NCBI GenBank assembly: GCA_002291855.1
Contig: DBAW01000010.1
Coordinates: forward strand, 1-21,405
Length of the DNA stretch: 21,405 nucleotides
Source: Sphingomonas sp. UBA1000
GTDB taxonomy: Bacteria > Pseudomonadota > Alphaproteobacteria > Sphingomonadales > Sphingomonadaceae
Direction: 5' to 3'
Below the pieces are notes generated by a model that worked only from the letters and a program-made list of their open reading frames with translations, had not been told where the DNA came from and ran no database searches. Position numbers and translations under genes: made by a program. Each line of letters begins with the position of its first letter. Within the stretch, counting starts at the first letter, position 1. Shown piece by piece: positions 21,364 to 21,405 of the stretch.

Positions 21364-21405
21364 CCGAACTCACCGTCGCCGCGCTGCAACTGCCGCTGGG
21401 CGGCA
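21360..21405 (+). CDS. aguB: probable N-carbamoylputrescine amidase, first 15 codons (3' end outside window)
   Basis: Only MTELTVAALQLPLGG is visible. A strand of the form LTVAALQLP at the N-terminus is typical of the nitrilase superfamily, which includes AguB. The 4-nt overlap with aguA supports this: AguB would take the aguA product N-carbamoylputrescine to putrescine. The call depends mainly on context. Confidence 0.7.
   Translation, partial: MTELTVAALQLPLGG

Overview
The window is a GC-rich chromosomal segment. Its gene families and wording point to an alphaproteobacterium of the Sphingomonadales (Sphingomonas/Novosphingobium-like). The S4 N-terminus, the glyA-nrdR pairing, the roughly 468-residue AdoHcy hydrolase and the Ala/Arg/Asp-rich proteins all fit. 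I see no tRNA, rRNA, IS element, phage gene or CRISPR array. Most of the window is ordinary core metabolism. The unusual parts are a secretion-like operon with its regulator, and a gene-poor stretch of small genes and repeats before ahcY.

Layout. 3-344: the end of an ABC-transport auxiliary lipoprotein gene. 370-2958 (-): pepN, an M1 aminopeptidase. 3011-3922: an OxyR-like LysR regulator, divergent from pepN. 4018-8250: a tightly overlapped operon of three genes (ABC-type membrane protein, HlyD adaptor, TolC-like outer-membrane protein). The ABC protein has lost essentially every ATPase motif. The regulator contains no cysteine, and its stop codon lies inside an ATAG-N7-CTAT dyad of the kind OxyR binds. 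Together these look like a regulated, non-canonical type I secretion system, and they are the best candidate here for something undescribed. 8383-9597: a thiolase.

9598-10697 is a gene-poor region. It holds two small paralogous genes, an AT-rich patch, a 15-bp tandem repeat and the ahcY terminator. 10698-12104 (-): ahcY. Its leader carries a perfect 20-bp dyad and then a terminator-like hairpin with a U tract placed before the ribosome binding site. Upstream of that lie three direct repeats and a small exported four-cysteine protein (12385-12888, -), then a GNAT acetyltransferase (-).

13656-16628 is a coupled operon, rpiB-glyA-nrdR-trmJ, with 1-4 nt overlaps between genes. It links sugar phosphate, one-carbon, dNTP-control and RNA-modification functions. 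A chorismate mutase/PchB-like gene runs against trmJ with a 37-bp coding overlap. A small exported protein follows, then rpsD with a leader hairpin and a bidirectional terminator, then an exported S9 peptidase on the minus strand. The window ends with aguA and the first codons of a probable aguB, the agmatine-to-putrescine route.
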